A stretch of DNA of 64,000 nucleotides from an uncultured bacterium (GCA_945873205.1 CAMCCC010000004.1:54013-118012), one strand, 5' to 3'. Shown: positions 26,591-35,284, numbered from the stretch's first letter. The notes: generated from the sequence alone by a model not told the origin. Numbers and translations: made by a program.

Positions 26591-27516
26591 GCTCTGTTCT
26601 CCCTTTCTCCGCAGGTTCTGGAAATGATGTAACGGGGCCGACCCTTGATCTCGTCATAAATGCGGGCGATGTAGTAGCCGATGATGCCCAGGCTGATCAT
26701 GATGATGCTGCTGGTGAAAAGCAGAAGCAGGATCACCGTGGTGAAGCCCCCCAGGGCCACGCCGGAAATCTTCTGCACCAGGGCGATGATTCCCAGCACC
26801 ACCGACACTGCCAGCATCACAATGCCCAGCACCGTCACGATGTGCAGCGGGGCGGAGGAGAAGGAGGTGATGTTGGTCAGGGCGTATTTCACCAGGGTCT
26901 TGGTGGACCACTTGCTCTCCCCGGCGGTGCGCTCCTGCACGCAGTAGCTGACGCTGGCCTGTTTGTAGCCCACCCAGTAGGACAGGGCGCGGAAGAACAC
27001 GTTCCGTTCCGGCATGGCGTTGAGGGCGTCCACCACCTTTCGGTCCAGCAGCTTAAAGTCCGAGGAGGAGGACATATCCATCCCCGTGGCCTTGCTGATC
27101 AGCCCGTAAAAGCTGTTGGCGGCGAAGCGGTGGAAGGCGCTCTCCTGCCCCCGGTCCTCCTTGACCCCTTCGATCACTTCATAGCCCTGTTCCCACAGCC
27201 GGTACATCTCCACCAGCTTCTCCGGCGGATGCTGCAGATCGCAGTCCATCACCGCGCAGCAGTCGCCCCGGGCCTTCTCCAGCCCGGCGAACATGGCCGC
27301 CTCCTTGCCGAAGTTCCGGCTGAAATGGAGGCCCACCACGTGCTCGTCCTGCTCGGCCGCCTGCTGGATCATGGCCCAGGTCTGATCCTTGGAGCCGTCA
27401 TCCACGAACAGCAGTTCGTAGTCAATGCCGGCCTCCTTCAGAATGGCGCCCACCCGCTCTGTGGCGGTAAGGATCATTTTTTCCTCATTGTATGAGGGCA
27501 GAATAATGGAAAGCAT
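26587..27516 (-). CDS. Family 2 glycosyltransferase (GtrB/DPM1-like)
   Basis: 309 residues. The GT-A domain (1-225) has PSYNEE at residues 7-12, DDGSKD near 40, and the metal-binding MDCDLQHPPE near 93. Two C-terminal helices (about 230-295) insert into the membrane, as in GtrB enzymes that load a sugar onto undecaprenyl phosphate on the cytoplasmic side. It lies between a GT39-type transferase and GtrA, giving a complete lipid-linked sugar pathway: charge the carrier (GT2), flip it (GtrA), transfer the sugar outside (GT39). Confidence 0.95.
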   Translation of the reverse strand: MLSIILPSYNEEKMILTATERVGAILKEAGIDYELLFVDDGSKDQTWAMIQQAAEQDEHVVGLHFSRNFGKEAAMFAGLEKARGDCCAVMDCDLQHPPEKLVEMYRLWEQGYEVIEGVKEDRGQESAFHRFAANSFYGLISKATGMDMSSSSDFKLLDRKVVDALNAMPERNVFFRALSYWVGYKQASVSYCVQERTAGESKWSTKTLVKYALTNITSFSSAPLHIVTVLGIVMLAVSVVLGIIALVQKISGVALGGFTTVILLLLFTSSIIMISLGIIGYYIARIYDEIKGRPRYIISRTCGERENRA

Positions 27517-27525
27517 GGTTTTTCC

Positions 27526-29106
27526 TCACTTCGCAATCACATAAGTAGCGGAAAGCCCGTTTTGATACAGCAGCTCCGCCTTGTCATAATCGGTGTTTTC
27601 TCTGATGTTTTCGATGATCTTCTCCGGGTCATAGCCGCTGGACCAGGCTTCGCTGATGTCAATGTAGGCCACGAATTCCCCGCAGCCATCCAGATAGTCC
27701 AGCATGTCCCGGCAGCCGTTTTCGTCCGTGACATAGAAGTCCTCAAACTGCAGCAGCTGCAAAAGGTCCTGGGTCATGGGGGAAAAGTAGTTGTCGGTAA
27801 AGTAAACGCAGGGCTCCTCCGCATGCTGCTCCACCAGGGCGTCATAGTCCCGGTATTCCGGGTAGAGGTAGGCCGGCGGCACGCAGCGGGCCTGCCACAG
27901 GGCCAGGGCCGCGATGGCCAGCAGCACCGCCTTGCTGATCAACGCTGCCCGCTCCCGCCCCTCCAGGGCCAGACGCAGCCAGTACAGCAGCAGGCACACC
28001 GCCACCACGAAGAAGGGCACAATGTTGTAGATATACCGCTGGTCCAGCACCGGGGACAGGATGGCCACCACCGGCAGGGCCACAAAGGCCGGCAGAATCA
28101 CCACCAGGCTGTCCAGACAAAGGGACTTCTCCCCGGCGGCGGTTTTCACCTTTTTGAACAGCAGCACCAGAGCCAGCAGGGAAGCCATGGTCACAAGGAT
28201 GGCCGCCTTCAACCCGTGGCGCACCTCACCGAAATAATACAATAGCCGCTGGGGATACTGGGAGAAGGCGGTCAGGTTCTCCATGGCGTTGCCGCCGGAG
28301 ACCAGCTTGTCCGCCGCCAGCTGATGGATGCAGTCCGGGAAGGCCAGCAGCAGGCACAGCGCCCCGCCCAAAGCCCAGGGAACGAAGTGCAGCAGCTTTT
28401 TGTATTCCTTCTTCCCCAGCACATAGAGCACATAAGCGCCGCAGAGGAAGAAAGCGTAAAATACAAAGTAGTATTGGGTCATCAGCCCGGCCAGAATGGT
28501 CAGCCCTACCAGCGGGCACAGCCGGGGATCAAAATTCCGCAGCAGCCGGGCGATCAGATATGCCAGCAGCAGCGACAGCATGGTCAGCAGCACATACATC
28601 CGGATCATCAGCATGGTGGACAGTCCCAGCAGGCTCAGCCCATAGAGGATGACGGCGGCACAGGCGATGTCCCGGCTGCCGAACAGGGTCTTTACCAGCT
28701 TATACAGGCACAGCAGCGCCAGCATATAGATCACATAGTCCAGCGCCAGGCCCGTCCATTTACTGAAAGTGTTGGGGAACAGGCTGGACACCGCGTTGAA
28801 AAGCCAGTAGTACAGGGGCGGGTGCACGTCCATGGCCTGGTTGTAGTACACCGAGCCGAAGTCGAAACCCTCTCCCTCTGTGACGGCCACATAGTCGAAA
28901 AGCTCCTGGCGGGTGATCACCTGGCCCAGGGCGCTGCCGCCCTTGATGTCCGTAATATAGGGGGCATAGCTGCTGTTGGACAGACCGTAGGTATAAATTT
29001 CATCGATGAACATGCCGCTCTTGCGGCAGCTGAACAGCAGACACACCGCCGTGACCATCAGAAACATCAGCGCTACTGCCCAGTATTTTTTAACCGCGTC
29101 TTTCAT
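27526..29106 (-). CDS. GT-C glycosyltransferase, family 39 type
   Basis: 526 residues beginning MKDAVKKYWAV; GGAG is six bases upstream of this ATG. Eleven or more membrane helices are predicted. The first outer loop holds FIDEIYTYGLSN with the Asp-Glu pair used as catalytic acidic residue in GT-C enzymes, and HPPLYYWLFNAV follows near residue 97. A soluble C-terminal domain of about 110 residues faces outside. The family moves sugars from polyprenyl phosphate to surface polymers or proteins. First gene of the operon. Confidence 0.88.
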   Translation of the reverse strand: MKDAVKKYWAVALMFLMVTAVCLLFSCRKSGMFIDEIYTYGLSNSSYAPYITDIKGGSALGQVITRQELFDYVAVTEGEGFDFGSVYYNQAMDVHPPLYYWLFNAVSSLFPNTFSKWTGLALDYVIYMLALLCLYKLVKTLFGSRDIACAAVILYGLSLLGLSTMLMIRMYVLLTMLSLLLAYLIARLLRNFDPRLCPLVGLTILAGLMTQYYFVFYAFFLCGAYVLYVLGKKEYKKLLHFVPWALGGALCLLLAFPDCIHQLAADKLVSGGNAMENLTAFSQYPQRLLYYFGEVRHGLKAAILVTMASLLALVLLFKKVKTAAGEKSLCLDSLVVILPAFVALPVVAILSPVLDQRYIYNIVPFFVVAVCLLLYWLRLALEGRERAALISKAVLLAIAALALWQARCVPPAYLYPEYRDYDALVEQHAEEPCVYFTDNYFSPMTQDLLQLLQFEDFYVTDENGCRDMLDYLDGCGEFVAYIDISEAWSSGYDPEKIIENIRENTDYDKAELLYQNGLSATYVIAK

Positions 29107-29191
29107 GGCACACTCCAAAAGCGTATTGACAACATATTATACGCCAAAACACGCTGGGAAGCAACAGTTTTCCGCCCAAAATGAAAAGCAC

Positions 29192-29232
29192 AAAAAAGCA
29201 GAGGCAAAGGGCGGTGTTCGTAAGACAGTTAA
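29192..29232 (+). repeat. Left inverted repeat of the cassette
   Basis: Pairs with 31067-31108. It lies 85 bases upstream of the GT39 start codon. The following stretch to 29390 holds a T-rich stem-like segment near 29288-29330 but no gene. Confidence 0.75.
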
Positions 29233-29393
29233 GGAACAGCTTAGCTTTTTATGGAATCTGTCAGACGGAGTTGGCAACAACAAAATGAGCAATGCTTGGT
29301 TTACTGACTGAGCATGGCTTTTTTTGCCTGTGCTTAATGGATATTAGTGCGATTCCTGATTCGAATTAGAGCTTAATTATATTAAAATCTATA

Positions 29394-29422
29394 TTGACAA
29401 TCGGGAAATCTAATATTATATT
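29394..29422 (+). promoter_or_regulatory. Strong promoter of the cassette operon
   Basis: TTGACA (29394-29399), exact consensus, 17 bases, TATATT (29417-29422). The ribosome site begins about seven bases after the -10 box, so the leader is very short. Confidence 0.85.
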
Positions 29423-29440
29423 ATGGGTAGAGGTGATTGT

Positions 29441-30187
29441 ATGGCAAAACTGATTTCAAAATGCCCCGGTTGCAAGGGCGCTCTGATAATCTCTACGCTG
29501 CAATGTTCTTGCTGTGGGATGGAATTAAAAAGCAATTTTGATCTGAGTCCATTTGACCAACTGAATTCTGAACAAAATGCACTGCTTATCTCTTTTTTGA
29601 AAAACAGAGGAAACCTAAAGGAGGTGCAATCTGATTTGAATATCTCATACCCCACCGCAAAAAAGAAACTGGATGAATTGCTGACTGCGCTGAACCTGAG
29701 TGACGCATCCCATAAAGAGGAACGAACGGCAATTGATATAAGTAGTTTGGAGGTTGACTACTCCAGTAGGCAGGCATCGGAAATCATCAAAGCAAAGCTG
29801 AAGGAACATGGTGGTCATGTTACCGTATATACCGCAAGAGGACTTCCTTGCGAAATATATGCTGAAGCGGACGGAAAAACATTTACGAGTGACAAATTGC
29901 CGATTAGCCCTCCTTATGAATACGATGTATTTAATGTCATCGTTGACCTCCTTCTGAAGCAAGGCGGACGCGCGCGAAAAGGGAACGGCAGAAATTATAA
30001 ACTCGGTGAGGCTGGTTGCGAAGAAAACACCGTTGTAGGTGCAATCGCAAAAAGCCGAGGACGCAAAGTTGGGGATTCTGTATTTGACCCTGTTTTTGTC
30101 ATGGCTGCGATTTTGGAGTGGGCTGGAATAGCGGAGAATGGAAGAGGCGAATTGATACTCACCTCAGAATATAGGAGATTGATATGA
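29441..30187 (+). CDS. DUF2089-type zinc-ribbon/HTH regulator
   Basis: 248 residues from MAKLISKCPGCKGAL; AGAGGTGA precedes this ATG. Residues 8-26 are a zinc ribbon with CPGC and CSCC knuckles. Residues 38-85 match the DUF2089 core: FDQLNSEQNALLISFLKNRG, then LKEVQSDLNISYPTAKKKLDELL, a helix-turn-helix. The remaining 160 residues go beyond the usual DUF2089 length and look like a mixed domain (HVTVYTARGLPCEIYAEADG) plus a compact C-terminal part. Composition is AT-rich. By family it should be a transcription regulator, probably of its own operon. Confidence 0.75.
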   Translation: MAKLISKCPGCKGALIISTLQCSCCGMELKSNFDLSPFDQLNSEQNALLISFLKNRGNLKEVQSDLNISYPTAKKKLDELLTALNLSDASHKEERTAIDISSLEVDYSSRQASEIIKAKLKEHGGHVTVYTARGLPCEIYAEADGKTFTSDKLPISPPYEYDVFNVIVDLLLKQGGRARKGNGRNYKLGEAGCEENTVVGAIAKSRGRKVGDSVFDPVFVMAAILEWAGIAENGRGELILTSEYRRLI

Positions 30188-30252
30188 TTCGTTTCTTACT
30201 TTATGTGTTTATAGGATTTTGGTATAACTTGCTATTTAAGAATAAGTACTAA
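30184..30252 (+). CDS. 22-residue hydrophobic peptide coupled to the DUF2089 gene
   Basis: The frame starts at ATG 30184, overlapping the regulator stop as ATGA, with AGGAG upstream at the right distance. The product, MIRFLLYVFIGFWYNLLFKN plus Lys-Tyr, is one membrane-spanning segment with aromatic residues and a basic tail. Size and character resemble small membrane regulators or type I toxin peptides. Expression is not proven. Confidence 0.45.
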   Translation: MIRFLLYVFIGFWYNLLFKNKY

Positions 30253-30269
30253 AAGCGTGGAGGGTGAAA

Positions 30270-30845
30270 ATGGCAAAAAGGATACGCTGTCCTAATATTT
30301 TGTGTAAAAGAACAGATGTTGTTCCAGTTTCAACCAAAACGAAATTCTCACTTAGAAAAGCTGTGATTGACGGTACAGTTGGCAGCCTGTTCACCCCCTT
30401 GGAACAGTTATTGGCGCAGCAAGCGGCATTAACGGAAAGTATGGAAAAACGAAATTTATATGCCAAGATTGCGGGAAAGTGCTTGAGAAAAAGCTTAAAT
30501 TCAGGTGGTAATACTTTTATGGCAATATTAGCAAAAAAGTTTGAAGAAGAATTGAAACTGAAAATGCTCCGGGCCAAAAAGGAGTGCAAATACAATCCAA
30601 CTCGCTTCAATCAAATGCTGGCAACTTACGGCGGCGTTGAAACAGCAAAGCGACTCATTTCAAATGCACGAAAAACGGGTAATACATCAGAGGGATTCTC
30701 CACGCTCTTTTTATGTGGGCGATTAGATTTATCCATGGAGGATTCTGTCTGTAAAGTCGAATATGCGTCATTATTTACTGACGAAGAAATCGCATATTGC
30801 AAAGAGGTTTTAGGAATTGATAAAATACAAACTGAAACGGATTAA
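30270..30845 (+). CDS. Hypothetical protein with a GGVETAKRLI-type domain
   Basis: 191 residues; GGAGGG lies six bases before ATG 30270. Residues 1-45 resemble a reduced zinc-ribbon segment (CPNILC, then STKTKFSLRKAVIDGTVGSL). Residues 90-185 carry a motif set I have seen in unnamed proteins and as C-terminal extensions: AKKECKYNPTRFNQML, YGGVETAKRLI, then SEGFSTLFLCGRLDLSMED and a FTDEEIAYCKE ending. No catalytic residues can be named. It is the last gene of the cassette operon. Confidence 0.6.
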   Translation: MAKRIRCPNILCKRTDVVPVSTKTKFSLRKAVIDGTVGSLFTPLEQLLAQQAALTESMEKRNLYAKIAGKCLRKSLNSGGNTFMAILAKKFEEELKLKMLRAKKECKYNPTRFNQMLATYGGVETAKRLISNARKTGNTSEGFSTLFLCGRLDLSMEDSVCKVEYASLFTDEEIAYCKEVLGIDKIQTETD

Positions 30846-30878
30846 AGAAGTATCACAAATATCCCTTTAAAACAAAGG

Positions 30879-31060
30879 GCGCACTTCTATACAGGGGTAA
30901 GCCCTGTATAGAAGTGCGCTTTGCGGGGATGGCAGCCCGGACACTCAAACATCCGGGCTGCTTTGCGTCACTTCATTCCGTACAAGAGGCTGCACCCCTT
31001 GCGCCGCTTTGCGGCTATCCTCATGAGACAAAATGCGTGACCACAGAAGTCACGCATTTT
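30879..31060. repeat. Row of three strong hairpins at the 3' side of the cassette
   Basis: An 18-bp perfect stem with a five-base loop (30879-30896 with 30902-30919), a 10-bp stem (30932-30941 with 30952-30961) and a 12-bp stem (31030-31041 with 31049-31060). The first could terminate the cassette operon, though no long T run follows. Three in a row is unusual. Confidence 0.8.
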
Positions 31061-31066
31061 GCATAG

Positions 31067-31108
31067 TTAACTGTTTTACGAACACCGCCCAAATGGCCCC
31101 TGCTTTTT
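31067..31108 (-). repeat. Right inverted repeat of the cassette
   Basis: Inverted copy of 29192-29232. It ends 13 bases before the stop codon of the next gene. Confidence 0.75.
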
Positions 31109-31120
31109 CGTCGTAAACTC

Positions 31121-31678
31121 TTACTCCTCCGTGGCGCTGCCCTCGGTCTCGGTGGCGTCCACAACGCTCTGGAACTCCTCTGCCGCGGCCTTGTATTCCT
31201 CGGCGGCGTCCTCCACGCTGTCGGCCACGATCTCCACGCTGATGTCCGGCTCCTCCTGATGGCAGGCGGTCTCGGCCTTCATGGCCTCGATCTCCGCCTC
31301 GTTGCGCTCAATGCGGGCGCTGATCTCCTCCACCTGGGCGAACAGGGGGGCGAAGAAGCCCTCCGGCGCGTCCTTGAACTGGTCGTAGCACAGCTTGCCG
31401 ATCTCGGTGTAAACCCGCTTCAGCTCCTCATAGTCGCCGTTCATCTCCAGGCTCAGCTTGGCGATGCGGCCGTAGGATTTGACCCGGTTGGCCCCCTGGT
31501 CGTACACTTCCTTCACGGTGCTGCCCTCGGCGGCCTCCTTCACCTTACCCACGGTGTCCTCCGCTGCGGCCTTGACTTTGCCCACCGCGTCCTTCACGCT
31601 GGGGTTTTCCGCTACTTCCTTCACCTTGCCCATAATATTGGAAATGGTGCCGGTAATAATGTCTTTATAATCTGCCAT
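31121..31678 (-). CDS. Coiled-coil hypothetical protein
   Basis: 185 residues, acidic and almost entirely helical, with GGAGGAAAA upstream. The N-terminal third has repeats of the form VKEVAENPSVKDAVGKVKAAA, like LEA or apolipoprotein helices. Residues 80-145 are a likely coiled coil (QVEEISARIERNEAEIEAMK). The tail is very acidic. No signal peptide. It directly follows lgt in the same operon; the function is unknown. Confidence 0.75.
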   Translation of the reverse strand: MADYKDIITGTISNIMGKVKEVAENPSVKDAVGKVKAAAEDTVGKVKEAAEGSTVKEVYDQGANRVKSYGRIAKLSLEMNGDYEELKRVYTEIGKLCYDQFKDAPEGFFAPLFAQVEEISARIERNEAEIEAMKAETACHQEEPDISVEIVADSVEDAAEEYKAAAEEFQSVVDATETEGSATEE

Positions 31679-31693
31679 TGTATTTTCCTCCGA

Positions 31694-32605
31694 TCAATTT
31701 TCTTTGTTTTCTTCTGCCTTTTCCCCGGCGGCTTCCTCCGCTGCCGCCACCCGGTTTACAAACAGGGCCTCCGGCGGGTGGGGGCGGCGGCTCTGATACA
31801 GGAGCACCGCCAGAGATATTACCGCAAGCACCAGGGACAGTGCCTGGGATACGCGTATGTTGCTGCCGCCGATATACAGGCTGTCGGTGCGCAGGCCCTC
31901 GATCCATGCCCGGCCCAGGCCGTACAGCAGGAAGTAGAGCAGCAGGCACTGGCCGTCATAGCGGCGTTTGCCCTTCTTGGTGAACCAGATCAGGAAAATG
32001 AGAATCCCCAAATTCCAAAGGCTTTCATACAGGAAGGTGGGGTGGACATAGATGCTGCTGCCGTCCGGGGCGATCAGGCCCATGCGGCAGAAGATCTCCG
32101 TCTCCGCGCCGAAAGCCTCCCGGTTCATAAAGTTGCCCCAGCGGCCGATGATCTGGCCGATCAGCAGCCCGAACACTACCAGGTCCAGAAAGGCCGCCAC
32201 CGGCACCTTCTTCTTCCGGCTCACTGCCCAGATGACGAGGATACCGGCAATAATGCCGCCGTAGATGGCCAGGCCCCCCTCCCGGATGGCGAAAATCTCC
32301 GCCGGGTGCCGGAGGTAATTTTCCAGCTCAAAGAGCACATAGTAGAGCCTTGCCCCGATGATGGAGAAGGGGATCAGCCAGATCATCAGGTCGTACACAT
32401 CGTCCGGCTTCAATCCGAACTCCCGGCTGCGCCGGGCACAGTAGAGCATCCCCAGGATAAAGCCCAGGCCGATGATCACGCCGTAGAAATAGATGTTCTT
32501 CCCGAACACCGTGAAATAGGACGGCGGGTTGATGGTCAGGTTCCCCAGCATGGGGAAGCAGATGGCCGAGTCCCGCTGTATGGTCTGCATAAGGATGGGA
32601 AACAT
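31694..32605 (-). CDS. lgt: Prolipoprotein diacylglyceryl transferase
   Basis: 303 residues with seven membrane helices. The Lgt signature is present as IIGRWGNFMNREAFGAETE, with the essential Arg, Asn and Glu, and REGGLAIYGGIIAG is the equivalent of the HGGL motif. The enzyme attaches diacylglycerol to the lipobox Cys of prelipoproteins, such as the solute-binding proteins encoded in this window. The start is three bases after the yfmH stop. The Met at residue 6 or 19 could also be the start. Confidence 0.96.
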   Translation of the reverse strand: MFPILMQTIQRDSAICFPMLGNLTINPPSYFTVFGKNIYFYGVIIGLGFILGMLYCARRSREFGLKPDDVYDLMIWLIPFSIIGARLYYVLFELENYLRHPAEIFAIREGGLAIYGGIIAGILVIWAVSRKKKVPVAAFLDLVVFGLLIGQIIGRWGNFMNREAFGAETEIFCRMGLIAPDGSSIYVHPTFLYESLWNLGILIFLIWFTKKGKRRYDGQCLLLYFLLYGLGRAWIEGLRTDSLYIGGSNIRVSQALSLVLAVISLAVLLYQSRRPHPPEALFVNRVAAAEEAAGEKAEENKEN

Positions 32606-32608
32606 GGT

Positions 32609-33886
32609 TTATACCGCCTTCGCTTGGATGATGGACAGGGCCAGCCGCTCCGCCGCCAGATTCTCGGTGATGAAGTCCTCGCACTCCTTGCGGCTGATGC
32701 TCTGCAATACCGGCATGCTGTCAAAGGCGCAGTAGCCGTCGAACAGGCCGATGGCCAGGGACACGCACACGTTCTCAAAATCCTCCAGCGCCCGCAGGGT
32801 GGAGCCCAGGGTGGCCCGCTTGGCCTGCTGGAAATCGGCCTCGGGAAGCCCCTCGGAGCGGACCTTTTCCACTTCCAGCGTCAGCTCCCGCAGCACCTGC
32901 TCCGGCTCCTGGCTCTCCCCGCCGATGATGATGGTGCCGGTGCCGGCGGAGAAGTCGATGTCATAGTCAAAGTTCCGGTTCAGCACCCCCTGGGCGTAGA
33001 GCCGGGAGTAAAAGTCTGAGGATGCCCCGCAGAGAATCCGCAGGGACAGCCGGGCCAGCAGCCGCTGCCGCATGGCGGCTTCGCCGCTTTGCTCCGCCCG
33101 GAGCTTTGCCCCGATGAGAAACAGGGGCGCCGCCACCTCCATATTCTCCCGCCGCAGGCTCTGCAGGGGCAGCAGGCTCTCCTCCTCACCGAAGTCCGCC
33201 TCCGGCACCGGGGCGCGCGCCTCTCCCAGCTCCTCCCGGGCGATGCGCTCAATCAGCGCCGGGTCCACATCCCCCTCCACGCAGAGGGCCATATTGGACG
33301 GGGCGTAAAAGGCCTTGTGGCAGGCATAAAGGGTCTCATGGGTGATCTGGCTGATGCTCTCCACCGTGCCGGCCACCTTGTCCCGCACCGGGTGATGGGC
33401 GTAAAGCATCTCCATCAGATTGTAGTATACCGCACTGTCCGGGCTGTCCTCGCCCATCATGATCTCCTGGGCGATGATGCCCTGCTCCTTCTCCACGGTC
33501 TCCGCCGTGAAGTAGGGGGTGGACACGAAATGCAGCAGCATCCGCAGGTTTTCCTCAAAGCCCTCGGTGCACTGGAAGTAGTAGCAGGTCACGCCGCTGG
33601 AGGTAAAGGCGTTGGGGTCGGCCCCGTTGGCGGAGAGGATGTTCAGGGCGTTGTCCCCATTGGGCAGGTCGAACATCTTGTGCTCCAGAAAATGGGCCAC
33701 CCCCGCCGGGGTGTCTATGGTCTCTCCCTCCAGCTGGAAGCGCCGGTGGGCGCCGCCGTAGTTGGTGGCAAACACCGCATAGCAGGTGGAAAACCCGGCC
33801 TTGGGCACCACGTTGAGCCGCAGCCCGTTTTCCAGCACCGTGCTGTATAGTTTTTCACCGATATTGGGGTAATCACGGCTCTCCAT
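32609..33886 (-). CDS. yfmH: M16 peptidase, YfmH-type (active subunit)
   Basis: 425 residues from MESRDYPNIGEKLYST. AGGAGGAG precedes this ATG; a Met six codons earlier would sit on that site. The inverted zinc motif HFLEH lies near residue 65 and its distal Glu near 140 (AQEIMMGED), the arrangement of active M16 proteases. NCBI names such proteins EF-P 5-aminopentanol modification-associated. It overlaps yfmF by 14 bases, and the two should form a heterodimer. Confidence 0.9.
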   Translation of the reverse strand: MESRDYPNIGEKLYSTVLENGLRLNVVPKAGFSTCYAVFATNYGGAHRRFQLEGETIDTPAGVAHFLEHKMFDLPNGDNALNILSANGADPNAFTSSGVTCYYFQCTEGFEENLRMLLHFVSTPYFTAETVEKEQGIIAQEIMMGEDSPDSAVYYNLMEMLYAHHPVRDKVAGTVESISQITHETLYACHKAFYAPSNMALCVEGDVDPALIERIAREELGEARAPVPEADFGEEESLLPLQSLRRENMEVAAPLFLIGAKLRAEQSGEAAMRQRLLARLSLRILCGASSDFYSRLYAQGVLNRNFDYDIDFSAGTGTIIIGGESQEPEQVLRELTLEVEKVRSEGLPEADFQQAKRATLGSTLRALEDFENVCVSLAIGLFDGYCAFDSMPVLQSISRKECEDFITENLAAERLALSIIQAKAV

Positions 33887-35177
33887 CGTCCATCTCCTCC
33901 TCATCCAGACCCCGCAGGAAGTAGATCATGTCGCACTCCACGCTTTGGGCGATCCGGATAATATCCTCTTTGGTCACGTCCTCCACCAGCTCTGCCAGCT
34001 CCATGGGGCCGTAGTCCAGCCCGTCCAGCACCTGGGCCAGGTAGAAGCCCTCCAGCTCCCCCTGGCTGTCCGTCAGGGAGCGCAGGTCCGAGGCCACGCA
34101 GCGCTTGGCGGCGGTGAATTCCTCGTCCGTGATCTGCCCCTGCTTCATGGCTTCCAGCTGGGCGAAGATCTCGTCCCTGGCGGCCTCAAACTTGTCAAAC
34201 TCGATCCCCGAGGCCACCAGCAGCAGCCCCTTGTGGATGTAGGCGATGGAGCTGGCGTAGTAGCACAGGCTCAGCTTCTCCCGCACGTTCATGAACAGCT
34301 TGGAGGTGCTGCCGCTGCCGTACACGCTGTTGAACACATGGATGGCCGCCACATCCGGCTCCTCCATGCACTCGCCCAGGCGGAAGCCCATCACCAGCTT
34401 GCCCTGGCTCACATCCATCTGCTCCTCCACATACCGGGGCTGGGCCTCCACCGCGTTCATGCGGATATCGGTGCCCAGATCGTAGTCGATCTCCCCCCGG
34501 GGCATGGAGGCCAGGGCCTCCCGGAAAGCGGCGGCGACCTGCTTCATCCCCGCCTTGCCGCAGTAGAACAGCTCCACCGGGCAGGTCTGCAAAAGCTCCC
34601 GGTAGTGCCGGGTCAGCTTTTTGTAGTTGATGTTCTCGGCCTCCTCCTCGCCGCCCAGGCGGCTGACGGCGAAGTCCTCAAAGCAGCACATCTCCTCAAT
34701 GCAGCGGGAGAGGGAATAGCTGCGCTTGTCGTTGATGCGGCTGCGGATGCGCTCCAGCAGCTTCTCCTTCTCGCTGTCCACATACTGGGGCAGCAGCAGG
34801 CCGCCCCGGGTCTTGGGGGAGAGCAGCATATCCGCCATCAGGCCTACGGCGCTGGGCAGCAGCGATTCCCCGCCGGGCAGATAGGCCTCCTCCGGGAAGC
34901 TGCCGTAAAAGCCGATACACTGGATTTCGCCCACCCGGCGCACCACCGGCTCAATGGCCGTGCCGTATAGTTCATCCATCCGGCGGCTCAGGGCCTCCAT
35001 ATCGCCGTAGCGGGTGGTGCCCCGGCGGAGCACATAGGGGATCAGGGCGTTCATGGCGGCGCTCTCCCGCCGCAGCTGGGTCAGCAGGGTAAGACTCATG
35101 CATGCGGTTTTGAATTTGTCGCTGCGCAGATGGCTGAGAAATACACCGGGCAAAAGCTCTGTCCTGGAATACTCCAT
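33873..35177 (-). CDS. yfmF: M16 peptidase homologue, YfmF-type (inactive subunit)
   Basis: 434 residues from MEYSRTELLPGVF, with GGAGGTG upstream. It has the two M16 half-domains but no HxxEH motif. The matching region reads VLRRGTTRYGDMEAL, so it should be the non-catalytic partner of YfmH. The RSYSLSRCIEEMCC segment and the R/Y substrate-binding region near VYGSGSTSKLFMNVREK are conserved. It is the first gene of the yfmF-yfmH-lgt operon. Confidence 0.9.
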   Translation of the reverse strand: MEYSRTELLPGVFLSHLRSDKFKTACMSLTLLTQLRRESAAMNALIPYVLRRGTTRYGDMEALSRRMDELYGTAIEPVVRRVGEIQCIGFYGSFPEEAYLPGGESLLPSAVGLMADMLLSPKTRGGLLLPQYVDSEKEKLLERIRSRINDKRSYSLSRCIEEMCCFEDFAVSRLGGEEEAENINYKKLTRHYRELLQTCPVELFYCGKAGMKQVAAAFREALASMPRGEIDYDLGTDIRMNAVEAQPRYVEEQMDVSQGKLVMGFRLGECMEEPDVAAIHVFNSVYGSGSTSKLFMNVREKLSLCYYASSIAYIHKGLLLVASGIEFDKFEAARDEIFAQLEAMKQGQITDEEFTAAKRCVASDLRSLTDSQGELEGFYLAQVLDGLDYGPMELAELVEDVTKEDIIRIAQSVECDMIYFLRGLDEEEMDDGEP

Positions 35178-35284
35178 GGGGGGCACCTCCATTGATTATC
35201 ATTTCTTACCATTATATCACCACAATATGGAAAATGGTAGCCTTTTTGTGAATTGCACAGGCCCTGCCTCTGGGCCGGCAGACC

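Larger units (their letters stand above)
29192..31108. mobile_element. AT-rich cassette bounded by inverted repeats
   Basis: The ends 29192-29232 and 31067-31108 are inverted copies. The inner core GGGCGGTGTTCGTAA-R-ACAGTTAA matches at 23 of 24 positions, and an AAAAAGCAG-R-GGC block matches outside it. The 1.9 kb between is visibly AT-rich with relaxed codon use, unlike the GC-rich neighbours. It carries a regulator, a tiny peptide and an unknown gene, with hairpins at the 3' side. No transposase or integrase is present, so it would be a non-autonomous unit. No target-site duplication is evident. Confidence 0.6.

Noticed and set aside
30879..31060. CRISPR-like repeats
   Set aside because: The three hairpins have different sequences and no regular spacers.
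31259..33019. 586-codon plus-strand frame over lgt and yfmH
   Set aside because: It crosses three real genes, is Gln/His-rich, and has no ribosome site.
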